64,000 bases of DNA from Lojkania enalia. Taxonomy: Eukaryota > Ascomycota > Dothideomycetes > Pleosporales. The stretch's first letter is position 1. Every line of letters begins with the position of its first letter. Shown here piece by piece: positions 36,048 to 45,789 of this stretch. The translations under genes and the position numbers were made by a program. The notes under the pieces were generated by a model that did no database searches, had not been told where the DNA came from, and saw nothing but the letters and a program-made list of their open reading frames with translations. The DNA is taken from contig ML986630.1 in NCBI GenBank assembly GCA_010094045.1, positions 214,516 through 278,515 on the forward strand, given 5' to 3'.

Positions 36048-39000
36048 TTGTGCATACCGCACCCCTTCAGTGATAGTCCGAATACGGTCTTCAAGAAGTC
36101 AAACTTTTGCAGCTATGGCTAGCATTAAACTCACCAACGAATCCGTTGAAGCACGGGTCGAAGTACTTTAAGGCCAGGAAAATTACCTTGCATGGAAGCG
36201 CGACCTGAAGTTCATCGCCGAGGCAAATAATGTCTGGAACATCCTTACCGGAGAAGAGACTATCCAAAACAAGCCAACGCGACCAACCTTTTCTAGCATT
36301 CCGACTTAAGCTAAACCAGCTAAGAAATCGAACGGCAAAGACGCTGACCCAACCGGTAGCAGTATAGAGGCTCAAACAAGCGATCAGCTGAGTCTTATCA
36401 TCCAGTTCTACAAGCTCGATCTCGACGAATACGAAAAACAGCAGAAACGTCTTCGATATGTATAAGGCCTCCTATCTACTACCATCAACACAGCCCTTCA
36501 AGGATGCATTAAGGATAAAGAGAACCCACAGCAGGTAATAGAGAAGCTTAAGGGACTCTATAAGATGAATAACGCTCGCGCCCTAGATATAACTCTAGAA
36601 AAAATTGAACAACTCAAGTTTAAGGGATTAGTATCTGATCTTATTAATACTCTCAAAACCCTATAATAAGATATTATCGACCTTAAAGGCACTTTCAGTA
36701 ACAAACAACTTATATTAAAGGTCGTACGCTCCCTGCTGAACCGTTTTAATAGATTCTTAGATACCTGGAACCTCTTAGCTAGAACAGCTGCCCTTCCACG
36801 CGACCTGGTAACTCTCCACGGACATCTTTTAGGAGTAGAGGCATAACTGGCGTTAGAAAAGGATAACAAAGAGAGTGTAGCAAAGAACAAGGGAAGAGAA
36901 AGAAAAGACCGACAACTCTGTAAAAGATATAATAAGTAGAGTACCCACAATGAATCAGAATGCTAGATTATACACCCTAAACTCAGGGAGAACAAATTTA
37001 ACAAACACGAGGAAGCCTTAAAATAGTTTAAAAGACAGGTTAATACTGCCTAAAATACAGGATCTAAAGATTACCCTAAACCTCAGTTATAATATAGTCC
37101 CAAGCACCCCGGCAGAATTGTAGCTACTACTATACTCCACTATAATAAATAGGAAGTAATATATACAAATGCCGGATTAAGCGATAAAATAATAAACCTA
37201 GATAAACATTCCTCTATAAGGGACGAAACTAATGTCCCGGAATACAATAATCCAGGTAACTCTCTATATCCAAGAAGGCCACGACTTATAAATAGTCTCA
37301 ATCCATAAACAATAATACTACTTAAGGATAACGCAGTAGAATAAAGCTCTAAGTAGATTATTAACTCAGGTACAAATGTCTGTATTATAAATAATAAAGT
37401 ATAGTTTTCTAAATTCTAGAAAATAATATATACCATTGAAACTATAAATAACAGTAGCCTGTATATCGAAGGAGCTGGAACTGTACTCCTCCAGCTAACT
37501 ACTAATAGTAATAAGCTAGTTAAGCTAGAGCTGCATAATATAGCCTATACTTAGAACGCTAGATATAACATTCTATTACTCTCTTAGATCGCTGAAAAAG
37601 CAAAGCTTATAGGAGTCTAGGGGATTAAAGGAATATCTATTAGAACCGCTAAAGGTTTTAAAATTAGCTATACTAGCCTAATTAATAGACTCTTTCACCT
37701 ATAAATCGACCCACTAGAATACCCAAATAACCTCCAACCGAGTTAAAGAGAACTAATCTTACTATAAGTAAATAGTATAAGAGATACGGAAGTAGTAGGA
37801 GAAGACTCTACGCGAACTCCGGACCAACAGCTTCTACTAGAAGTTCAGCTACCTTTCGTTATATCTCTACTTAATTACGATAACCTAGTCTGGAAATAGT
37901 ATAGATAAATAGGACACCTCAGCGTTTAGAGCTTAAGGGATCTCCTTAAAGTAAGTAATAGTATTAATCTAACTGACAAACAATTACAGGCAAAATTAGG
38001 TATTATCTATCCTATCTACACTACCACTAAAGTAGTAAATAGAATCCCTAGAAATCCAGCAACTCGACGAGCTATAAATCCAGGGGAAATAATACACGTA
38101 GATGCGTGGGGACTATATCTAGTTAGTATATAGGACAATACAGTATATATTCTAGCTATAACGGATAATACAACTCGTTTCACCTGGTTAGTAAGATATG
38201 CAACCAAGGACAAGATTCTAGAAGTCTTTTAATACCTTCACCGAACTATTAAAAAACAGAATAATATAACAATTCGCGTATACCGACTTAATAATAAGTT
38301 TCTACTCTACGGAAAACTTTAGGACTAGTTCTAGCAATATACAATCTCTCTAGAGAACTCAGTACCCTATATATACTATATAAACGGCGTTGCGGAAAGA
38401 GGGTTTCGTATAGATAGAGAACGAGCATTAGTAATACTGTAAGAAGCAACAAATAGCGTCTTATCAACAATTTCTAAGATACTTAGCACACGTATAGAAG
38501 AAGTAATAAGGAACGTTTCCCTATTAGAAATACTGTAGGTTAAAGCTTTCTCACATACAATCTGGATCAAAAATAGATTACTATTATAGGCTCTTAAAGG
38601 GAAAATAATACTATAGGAAGCATTCTATAAACTTAAACTAAACCTTAACATTAAGCGGATCTTCGGCAGTTAGGTCTATATTACCTATCTACCAGAGCAT
38701 AGATAAAAAACCCTTTTCCAACTACAAGAATAGATTGGGTATTTCGTTGGTTTCGAAACTAAAGCCTTACTAAGAATCTAGCACCTAGATAAGAAACGTG
38801 TTATATATATTACTGTACCACGTGTCGACGATAGGTAAGGCTAGACTAATAATTATAACAGTAAAACCCTTTCTAATTAAATTCCAATTACTGAAATAAC
38901 CTTAGATAATAATACTTTAGATAACAAGTTAACTCTAAAAACACCCCCCTAATCGTATATAAGTAGCCTAGGAAGTTTATATAACTCTATATAAACCGGT

Positions 39001-39441
39001 CTATAAGTCCCTTGCTACTTAACCCGAAATACTTCTAAAACCTCTCCCTACTTTATATAGATTGATTATAATACTATATATAACCCTAAGGAGGATAGTA
39101 ATAACTAGGTATATCTATATTTAGACAATCTATCTAAGACCTAAAGCTAGTCTTTAAGTACCCCCTTAGATATCGAACCAGATAATAACTAAGAAGAAGT
39201 ATACGAAATAGGCTCTATATATAAAACGTTTTCAGAAGCTAGCATTAACTATAATATATAGGACGATGCTTACGCCGTTTACAACTCCCGAAATAGAATT
39301 ATACTACAAGTAAATATACTTACTAGATAAGGCACACGCCTATCAAATAGTAGCACCTATATATAATATATAAAACCAAGCGCATCACCGCTAATAAGGA
39401 AAAGAAAAAGATACCCCTAAGGCTAACCGCTATAAGATAAG

Positions 39442-39966
39442 TGCAAACGCTGTTATAAGAATAGTTATATTTATAAATAAACTAATCCTACCTTAAGATA
39501 TAATCACTATAATATATACAGCCTCATCTACTCCTTCGCACCAGATAACAACAGGTAGAAGGAATAACCACTATAAGACAAATGCGACTAATATTAATAA
39601 GTAAGAACCGTCTGCAGACGATCCAATCCCCACTCTAGATATGATAAATACTAGTTAGTAAGCCGAGTTTGCTCTTTCGCGCCCGAGGACAATAAGGTAC
39701 TAAGATAGTTAGATACCTATCTTCTACCGGAGAAGAAATGCTATACATATACTAAGGAGCGCCGCCGGTACTACCTTATAGAGGAACCTAATACTTGCAG
39801 GAACTGCTCGATTAGAAGGTACAAATGCTCTTTTAGTAGAAATATCCCATAGGGTAGACAGGACCTAAAGAACAAATGTAAGCAGTATAGAAAGACGAAG
39901 AGATGGTATAAGAGGGGCTTAACGGAAACTAGATGTATTACCTACTAAAAAGGGAGATTCAGGTGC
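39442..39966 (+). other. Tandem array of four Zn(II)2Cys6-like clusters within copia Pol
   Basis: In the polyprotein frame, four units each show C-x2-C-x6-C-x8-C-x2-C-x6-C, the spacing of fungal Gal4-type binuclear clusters. First-Cys codons: 39442 and 39499; 39583 and 39640; 39739 and 39796; 39877 and 39934. Of the 24 predicted Cys codons, 12 are TGT/TGC and 12 are TAT/TAC, exactly what G-to-A at TG would give. Loops between the second and third Cys are basic (R-K-T-K-R-W, S-I-R-R-Y-K, T-K-E-R-R-R). Unit period is 138-156 bases. A ninth C-x2-C starts at 39997. Established: such clusters bind DNA in fungal transcription factors. Inferred: the element carried a DNA- or nucleic-acid-binding module here. 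Confidence 0.8.
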
Positions 39967-40197
39967 TCTATACTAGCCCCTCCAAACAATCTAGAGTGTA
40001 TTACCTGTTAGGGGAGCTAAAGATGGGGAAGTGCTAGAAGATATTAGTTAATACCCTACCTATATTATCAAACGTCTAGAAGAACATCCTATAGTTTCCA
40101 TATCAATCCGAATACTACAGTATATCACCTAATACAGCAAAATCTTCACCCCAAATTAATATGGCACAGAATTCTTAATCTTAGTATTCAGTATAAA

Positions 40198-40278
40198 TGC
40201 TGTACCTGCTACGCCGAACTGAGCTAAAATATTAACACCATCTTTTATCCGGACAATAAGTTCCCATGCAATATATGC
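40198..40278 (+). other. C4 zinc-finger-like motif in copia Pol linker
   Basis: Same frame as the array: C-x2-C at 40198 and 40207, then C-x2-C at 40267 and 40276 (x19 between pairs). The spacing suits a C4 zinc finger or ribbon. It lies between the Cys array and RT, and all four Cys codons are intact. Confidence 0.55.
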
Positions 40279-42406
40279 ATTAAAAGGCAGGAATTTTCTA
40301 GAAAGAAGGAAAGTACGATATACCTCCAGTTTAATAATAATAATAGAGGATATAAACGTTTTTTCTTTCGTGGTATTCCGCGGGGCCCTCCACCTCAACA
40401 TCTAAGATTACCACTACTAATAATAGAGGCAGGCACGACGATAGGGGAAGACGACGAAGATTAGGAAACGCTAGATAACTCCCTTAACGAAGATCTCGAA
40501 ATCAAGGATAGTAAAATACTTATCGACCCTGTACTATTAGAGCTACAAGCTAATCTTACTATTATACCCTACCTTAAGAAAGGAAATCATTCTCTATTAC
40601 CTTTGCGTCTCGATAGACAAGTCTATAACCTTTAACAAGCTCCCGCTCGTCCTTAACAAGAACTCTAAGCTATAGAAAGTGAATGGGAAATTAACAGGAG
40701 TAATAGCTTAACAACCTCTATATTTTCGTCGCCTATCTCCCTTCGGGAAATAGCCAATAAGGGGAAGATTACTATAGAGGAAGCCAGCAGGCTAACCATC
40801 TGTATAATATCAGTCTTAGCCAACTTACTTAGTCCTGAACCACACAACAGGAAGACTGCCTTAGCCTCTACTGAATGGAATCAGTGGGACCAAGCTATAT
40901 AAGATAAGTACAACAGCTTGCTGGAAAATAAGATATAGGAAGTCATAGATCGACTAATAAACTGCAAAGTACTCACCGGTCGGTAGGTCTTTAAGCGGAA
41001 ACTTAGCTTAGATAGAAAAGTTGCTCGGTATAAGGCAAGATTTATCATGCGAGGCTTCTTACAGATATATAGCCTTAATTTTGATGAAACATACGCCTCT
41101 ATCGTTAAGTCAGCATCTTACCGGATACTCTTTGTACTTCAAGCTTAATATAGCTGGAAGTGCCACCAAATAGATATTAAGACAGCATTTCTTAATAGCG
41201 ACCTTAAATACGAAATCTTCGTCGAACTACTAGAAGGTTATCCTAAAGTAAGTAATCGTATCCTTAAATTATACAAATCCTTGTATAGACTAAAGTAGGT
41301 ACTAAGACAGTAGTACTTCAAACTCAGGGCTTTCCTCGAAGAAAATGGTTGGAGAGTCTTAAACTTCGATCCATCCGTGTTCATTTAAAATGATAAGAAC
41401 CTTATTATAGAAGTCTATATCGACGATATCACCATCTTCGATATAAATAAGGGTCGAATTATAGCTATAAAGGAACAATTAGCTTCACGTTTTAATATAA
41501 CGGATCTTGGTCTTTACATCTATTACTTGGGGATACATATGCATCAAAAACCGAACGGCAACGTCTATCTACATTAAGAATTATATATCTAATAGATTCT
41601 CGAACGATATAAACTAAAGGGCATCCATCCACAAAAGACGCCTATAAGAACAAACCTGAAATTAGCTAAGAATAATAGTTACCCCCAGCCTCTTAAATTT
41701 TAGCAACAATATCAATCCAAGGTTAGAGCTCTTAATTATATAATGGTAGTTACCCGTCCAGATATTACTAAAGTAGTAGGAGTTGTTTCTAGGTTTTACG
41801 CGAATCCGACGGAAGAACATATAAAAGTAGTTGATAATATCTATACTTACCTAAAATACACGCCCAATCTTGGGCTTCATTTTAAAAAGAACTGTCCAGA
41901 TAGAGAACTGCATGCTTATATTAATGCAGACTAGGCTGGGTGTCCAGACACCCAAAGATCTATAATAGGCTATGTGGTCAAACTAGCAGGAAGTCCTGTG
42001 TCGTGGTCATCTCGAAGGCAAAGAACCGTGGCAATGTCAACCTACGAAGCCGAATATATAGCTGGATATAAAGCTACTCAAGAGATTATCTGGATCTAAA
42101 ACATGATCAACAACCTTCGCATTAAAGTCCTAGAAGCCATATCAACCCCGCTTCTAATTGACAATAATGCTGCACTTAAGCTGACTCGTAATCCTAAGTT
42201 ACATAACCGCACAAAGCACATTAAATTGAAATATTATTTCCTGCGAGAAATGACGCTTAGTGGGAGAATTAATACTCGAAGGGTTAGTACTAAAGATAAT
42301 TTGGCAGATCTCCTCACAAAACCGCTCCCGAGGGACGCTCATGAGAATCTGGTGAACGGACTTGGGATGGACAAGAGCTCCTGTACTAAACTCGCCACTT
42401 ACTGTT

Positions 42407-42414
42407 AGTGGGAG
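42407..42414 (+). other. Copia polypurine tract
   Basis: AGTGGGAG immediately before the 3' LTR, overlapping the polyprotein stop codon. It is short and has one T, but is in the position required for plus-strand priming. Confidence 0.5.
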
Positions 42415-42584
42415 AGTTGTTTCTGAACAGCACGTGACGAGGTGGCGTATATGCCTGGTAGGCATATACGCCACGATAGAGTCTATGGCTTGTCTGCCTA
42501 TGGAGGCTGGAACAATGTACATGTATATAAGTCCCTAGAAGCCTATAGGCTAATCGATACACTTGAAGAATCACATTTTCAACT
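42415..42584 (+). repeat. Copia 3' LTR, 170 bp
   Basis: Same length and termini as the 5' LTR, with two transition differences. The 15-3-15 inverted repeat is at 42442-42474. It is followed by the TAAGG duplication copy (42585-42589). Confidence 0.9.
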
Positions 42585-42587
42585 TAA

Positions 42588-44510
42588 GGGTCAGCACTCG
42601 CCCCGATCCTATTCCTCTTCTTCAACGCGGACCTGGTGCAGTGCACGCCTAAGAACGGAAGCACGATGGCATTCGTCGATGACTACTCGGCGTGGGTGAT
42701 GGGACCATCAGCAGACAGTAATACGCACAGTATTTAGAATGAGGTAGTGCCGTTATTAGAGAAGTGGGAACGCACCAGTGGAGCCGTATTCGACGCAGAG
42801 AAGACGTCCTTTATCCACCTCACTAGATACAAAGGCGCAGCCAGGGAAAGCACAACAGCACTACGATTCAAGGAGAAAGAGATTCTACCAACAAATAGTG
42901 TCAAACTCCTTAGATTGACGCTGGATAAGGAGCTTAGGTTTAAGACACACCTAGCGAACAAGGCTGGCAAAGCAACCAAGGTGGCACTGGCGCTACGCAG
43001 ACTAAAAGGACTCCGACCGAAAACGATCAAGCAGCTGGCGAAAAGCGCAGTGCTACCAGTGGCGGACTATACATTACCTGTGTGGTACCCGATCGCAACA
43101 TATCAGATGAAGCAGCTCCTCATGCAAGCGCAGAGGATTACGGCGCAAGCGATTATTAGGGCATTCCGCACGGTCGCGGGCGCGATTGCGGAGGTAGAAG
43201 CAGGTCTAGCCCCCATAGAGCAAAGACTACGCAATCAGACTATCGCATTCTGGGTGTCGCTTCATAAGCTCAGCCAGTCGCATCCCCACTGGATACTTAA
43301 ACGGCAGAGGCTCTGCACGAAGCATCGGTCACCGCTCATGCGGACGGCAGAGATGTGCAGGGAAGTCCAAATGGATGACGTAATGGAAGTCAAGCCCTAC
43401 GCATGCCCGCCGTGGGTAGCTAGGCCTACAGTGGTTATATACAAAGACGAAGAGCAGGCGCAAAGCATTATTAAGTACTATAAACCCGGGCAGGTAGACA
43501 TCTACGTAGATGCGTCAGTGCGCAAAGGACGGGCAGGTGTTAGTATATACACTACGCCTTCAGAGGTGTCCATCTCGAAGACAGTCGCGAACTCCAACCA
43601 GGTGGACGCACACCTGACGGAACTACTAGTAATTAGCGAGGCAGCCAACTGGCCATGGGGCCCATCATGCACAGCCAAGGACCGAATAGGATCTCCTGTC
43701 CCAGCATCTAGCATACGCATCTTCTCCAACTCGCAGTCGGCGCTGTTGTCAGTGCAGAGCTGGAGGGCAGGCGCGTGCCAGGAGATAGTAGCAGAGATTG
43801 TAAAGAAGCTCTGGATGACCAACGTCACGTTATACTGGGTTCCCAGCCACTCAGGAATTGAGGGTAACGAAGAGGCCCATCGACTTGCCAAGGAAGCGAC
43901 ACGAGAGGAAAGCCAGCAACCTCCGCAGCGAGATGGACGGCCGTGGTATCTAATAAAGCAAGCGCTGAGGAAGGCGGACATCACAACCAGACCGCTCCTG
44001 ACAGGACGACCTAATGTGGGCAAGTTCACGAAGAAAATTGACACGGCGCTCCACCTGGGCAAGGCGGCAGCACTATACCAGCAACTGAACAGCAACGAGG
44101 TAGCGATCCTTGCGCAGCTTCGGACGGGCATAACAAGTCTTAACATATATCTCTATAAGATTAAAGCAGCAGCGACAGCGAAGTGTGAGTGCGGGATGAT
44201 TGAATCCATCCCACACTTTCTCTTCTGCTGTAGGAAGTGGGATGAACAGAGAAGGAGGCTTCGGCTGCAGCATGGAGAGCGATTCGGCGACCTTTCGTAC
44301 GCGCTGGGAGGATACTCGAGCCGGAAAGATAGGGGCGAGAGCATCGACGGACCAATTGAACGTTGGAAACCAGACATAGTAGTGGTGAGAGCCACAATTC
44401 AGTTTGCGATAGAGACGGGACGCCTTCAGACCGCCAGCCAAGATACAGCAAGCATCGAAGACGACAATAACGAGCGACAACGTCTACGAATTCCAACACC
44501 CACCCTATAG
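42588..44510 (+). pseudogene. LINE ORF2, 3' part (second half of RT, RNase H, Cys-rich tail)
   Basis: Continues the split frame with G-S-A-L-A-P-I-L-F and the RT active site F-V-D-D-Y at about 42,672-42,686. A TAG at 42735-42737 breaks it once, in a context that suggests a former CAG. RT thumb and connection follow. RNase H is recognisable: Y-V-D-A-S (Asp codon 43509), T-E-L-L (Glu 43620), F-S-N-S-Q (expected Asp is Asn at 43728), and N-E-E-A-H (expected Asp is His at 43878). Two of four catalytic acids are therefore missing. The tail C-E-C-G then H-F-L-F-C-C, starting at 44184, is the Cys/His motif typical of fungal LINE ends. Apart from the TAG, about 590 codons are open. Confidence 0.85.
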
Positions 44511-44961
44511 CTAGGTAGGTAGCGAGCCGCAACCTACGTGCCTCCGCTAGCGCGCTGCCGATTAAGAGGCGCACGACGCCGGAACTGCCCTGCGGACAGG
44601 AGACCTATTACAAACTACTCGGCTCACTATCAGCTACGTACGATATACTACGGTAGTGTATTGCACTTTCTTTTACTCTTTCCTATGTTGAGCATGGCGT
44701 TAGACAAGCGATAAGCAGGTCTCATGGTTGGCTTCTGAACTGGAGCAGGTGATAGATAACAGAATGTACATAGCTGGCGCTTCGTAACGGCCCATACCCT
44801 TAGGGTGCATGGCCATAATAGAAAACACACACACACACACGTCCAGATTAGTAAATGCAGAAGGGAAAGTAAATCAGCAATCATTACACTACAATAGTAC
44901 ATGTAGCAGTGTCCCTATTTCCAATTCTGGGACCTGTGATAGAGATGTGTTATGACATACA
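44511..44961 (+). other. LINE 3' region and unassigned sequence
   Basis: Probably the LINE 3' untranslated region at first; its end is not marked by a poly(A) tail. An imperfect palindrome GGCCCATACCCTTAGGGTGC lies near 44,789. An (AC)8 run occupies 44825-44840. On the minus strand an open frame over this run is probably chance. Confidence 0.4.
44825..44840 (+). repeat. (AC)8 microsatellite
   Basis: Eight AC dinucleotides after a short A run, in the non-coding stretch 3' of the LINE. Confidence 0.8.
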
Positions 44962-45459
44962 ATCTAGTATGCCCCACGCCTGACGCGTCTGCTCAACACG
45001 ACGGAACCACGCGTTAATTTTGACTGGATCCTTACATAGAGCTTGCTGTGAGTGGAATTTCCTATTCCATTTCGTCTAGAGCTCTAGCTGGTTGTTAATA
45101 AATCGAGATACCTAGTTTTGGCCAACAGGCTAAGGTGGAGGAACCTGGCCGCGTGCAGCCAGTAGCGTGTTCGCTATCTGTCGTACGTCAATTAGCTGTG
45201 GCGAAAAGCCTTGTTGGTTAAGGTCCAGTATCCATCGAATTAGAGACTGCTCTTCTGTAGGAAGTAGCTTTCATTTAGTAGCGTTAGAGACTGCTCGAGG
45301 TAGCGCGCCAGCTAGTCGGCCTTGAAGCGTAGAATGAGGAGTATCGTACAGCGTAGCTGCCCTACGAACAGGTAAAGCTTTATCTTTTCGAACTGCAGCA
45401 GCTGCGAGAGCTATTCTACCTTCTTCTAATAGTAATTGAGGCTGTCGCGTGGGCGCTAT
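44962..45459 (-). pseudogene. Pogo/Fot transposase N-terminal fragment, RIP-decayed
   Basis: About 166 codons. E-E-G-R-I-A-L-A and V-R-R-A-A-T-L-Y form the psq-type helix-turn-helix, followed by S-T-L-Q-G-R-L, then the CENP-B-type domain: P-T-E-E-Q-S-L-I-R-W-I-L, R-Q-I-A-N, V-S-R-F-I-N and W-F-R-R-V-E. The expected start is ATA at 45457-45459 (reverse strand) where ATG would fit (M-A-P-T-R). Four stops interrupt it: a TGA at an Arg position and three TAGs, among them an expected Trp and Gln. It breaks off after G-I-L-D, before the DDE catalytic domain, so it could never transpose. Its composition is milder than that of the two complete pogo elements to the right. Confidence 0.75.
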
Positions 45460-45541
45460 GTTAAGTTGAACGCGTTGAGGCGCGTCAGTTTTAGTGTGGT
45501 GACTAGATGACTAGTGTAGCCGGATGACTGGTAGAACACGT
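44962..45541 (-). mobile_element. Truncated pogo/Fot-type DNA transposon (5' part only)
   Basis: On the minus strand the element begins with ACGTG at 45541, next to a TA (45542-45543), as pogo/Fot elements do. A subterminal stretch with repeated CCAGTCATC/CTAGTCATC motifs leads into the transposase N-terminus. Sequence similarity stops abruptly at 44962, in the spacer before the first catalytic Asp. The rest of the element is not seen nearby. Confidence 0.65.
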
Positions 45542-45789
45542 TATAGCTGTATATACTTTAGTCAGCTTGCCAAGGCAAATCATACCAGCGCAACCCTCCG
45601 CTTCTCTACTCTCTTCCTCCCTTCCCTTTCGCAAAATTATCCTAACCACCAACTAGCGCCAACGGACCCAGGCATGCTGGAGCGCTATAAATGTTAAGAT
45701 AGCACTAATCCTAAAGCCAACCTTTTATCCTGAAAACATACCTTTGGCCGTCTCTACTTTCCGACTAGACGGCCAAGTCCCCATTCTCA

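Larger units (their letters stand above)
36115..42408 (+). pseudogene. Copia Gag-Pol polyprotein, RIP-decayed, single frame
   Basis: From the ATG at 36115 to a TAG at 42406-42408 all domains lie in one frame (2,097 codons), broken only by in-frame stops, mostly TAG/TAA in Gln or Trp contexts. Gag: Y-L-A-W-K near 36,190 and helices to about 36,900. Protease: I-I-N-S-G-T near 37,360 (family D-S-G, Asp changed to Asn). Pre-integrase I-G-H-L near 37,910. Integrase H-V-D-A-W-G at 38,095-38,112 and D-N-T-T-R-F-T-W near 38,165. Zn2Cys6-like array 39,442-39,966 and a C4 motif 40,198-40,278. RT with T-A-F-L-N near 41,185 and V-Y-I-D-D-I at 41413-41430. RNase H ending K-D-N-L-A-D-L-L-T-K-P. Usual copia polyproteins are nearer 1,300-1,500 residues; the Cys-rich segment and flanks account for part of the excess. 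Confidence 0.9.
35864..42584 (+). mobile_element. Complete Ty1/copia LTR retrotransposon
   Basis: 6,721 bp with 170-bp LTRs, a PBS, one long Gag-Pol frame (Gag, protease, integrase, RT, RNase H order, diagnostic of Ty1/copia) and a short purine tract. It is inserted in sense orientation into the LINE RT. The interior between about 36,600 and 40,800 is heavily RIP-like decayed, while the LTRs and the last 1.7 kb are much cleaner. The polyprotein has an unusual Cys-rich segment between integrase and RT. Confidence 0.9.
34521..44510 (+). mobile_element. 5'-truncated LINE (Tad/I-like, RT plus RNase H), split by a copia insertion
   Basis: A non-LTR retrotransposon in two in-frame pieces, 34521-35863 and 42588-44510, separated by the copia element. 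It begins inside the AP-endonuclease (tail motif G-S-D-H-R-A-I) and so lacks ORF1 and most of the endonuclease, as usual for incomplete reverse transcription. RT and RNase H domains and a Cys-rich tail follow. The 3' boundary beyond the stop is not obvious; no poly(A) or simple A-rich tail is seen up to 44,960. Codon use is balanced and GC-rich compared with the surroundings, and only a few RIP-type changes are visible. Confidence 0.8.

Noticed and set aside
36558..36950. 130-codon minus-strand frame
   Set aside because: It is opposite copia Gag, which is recognisable on the + strand; depletion of + strand codons by RIP opens the antisense frame.
39160..40020. Reading the Cys-rich stretch as Gag zinc knuckles (C-x2-C-x4-H-x4-C)
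   Set aside because: No His at the needed spacing, wrong place in the polyprotein, and the C-x2-C-x6-C spacing repeats exactly eight times.
35864..42584. LTR limits taken as TG...CA (starting at TGTTTCTG)
   Set aside because: Limits AGTTG...CAACT give a 5-bp inverted terminus, equal 170-bp LTRs, adjacent PBS and PPT, and duplications that restore the LINE frame; TG...CA limits do not.
43502..44146. 214-codon minus-strand open frame
   Set aside because: It lies opposite the LINE RNase H, whose frame is clearly the real one; GC-rich codons create open shadow frames.
44648..44902. 84-codon minus-strand frame over the (AC)8 run
   Set aside because: Composition is driven by the microsatellite (Cys-Val repeats) and no domain is visible.
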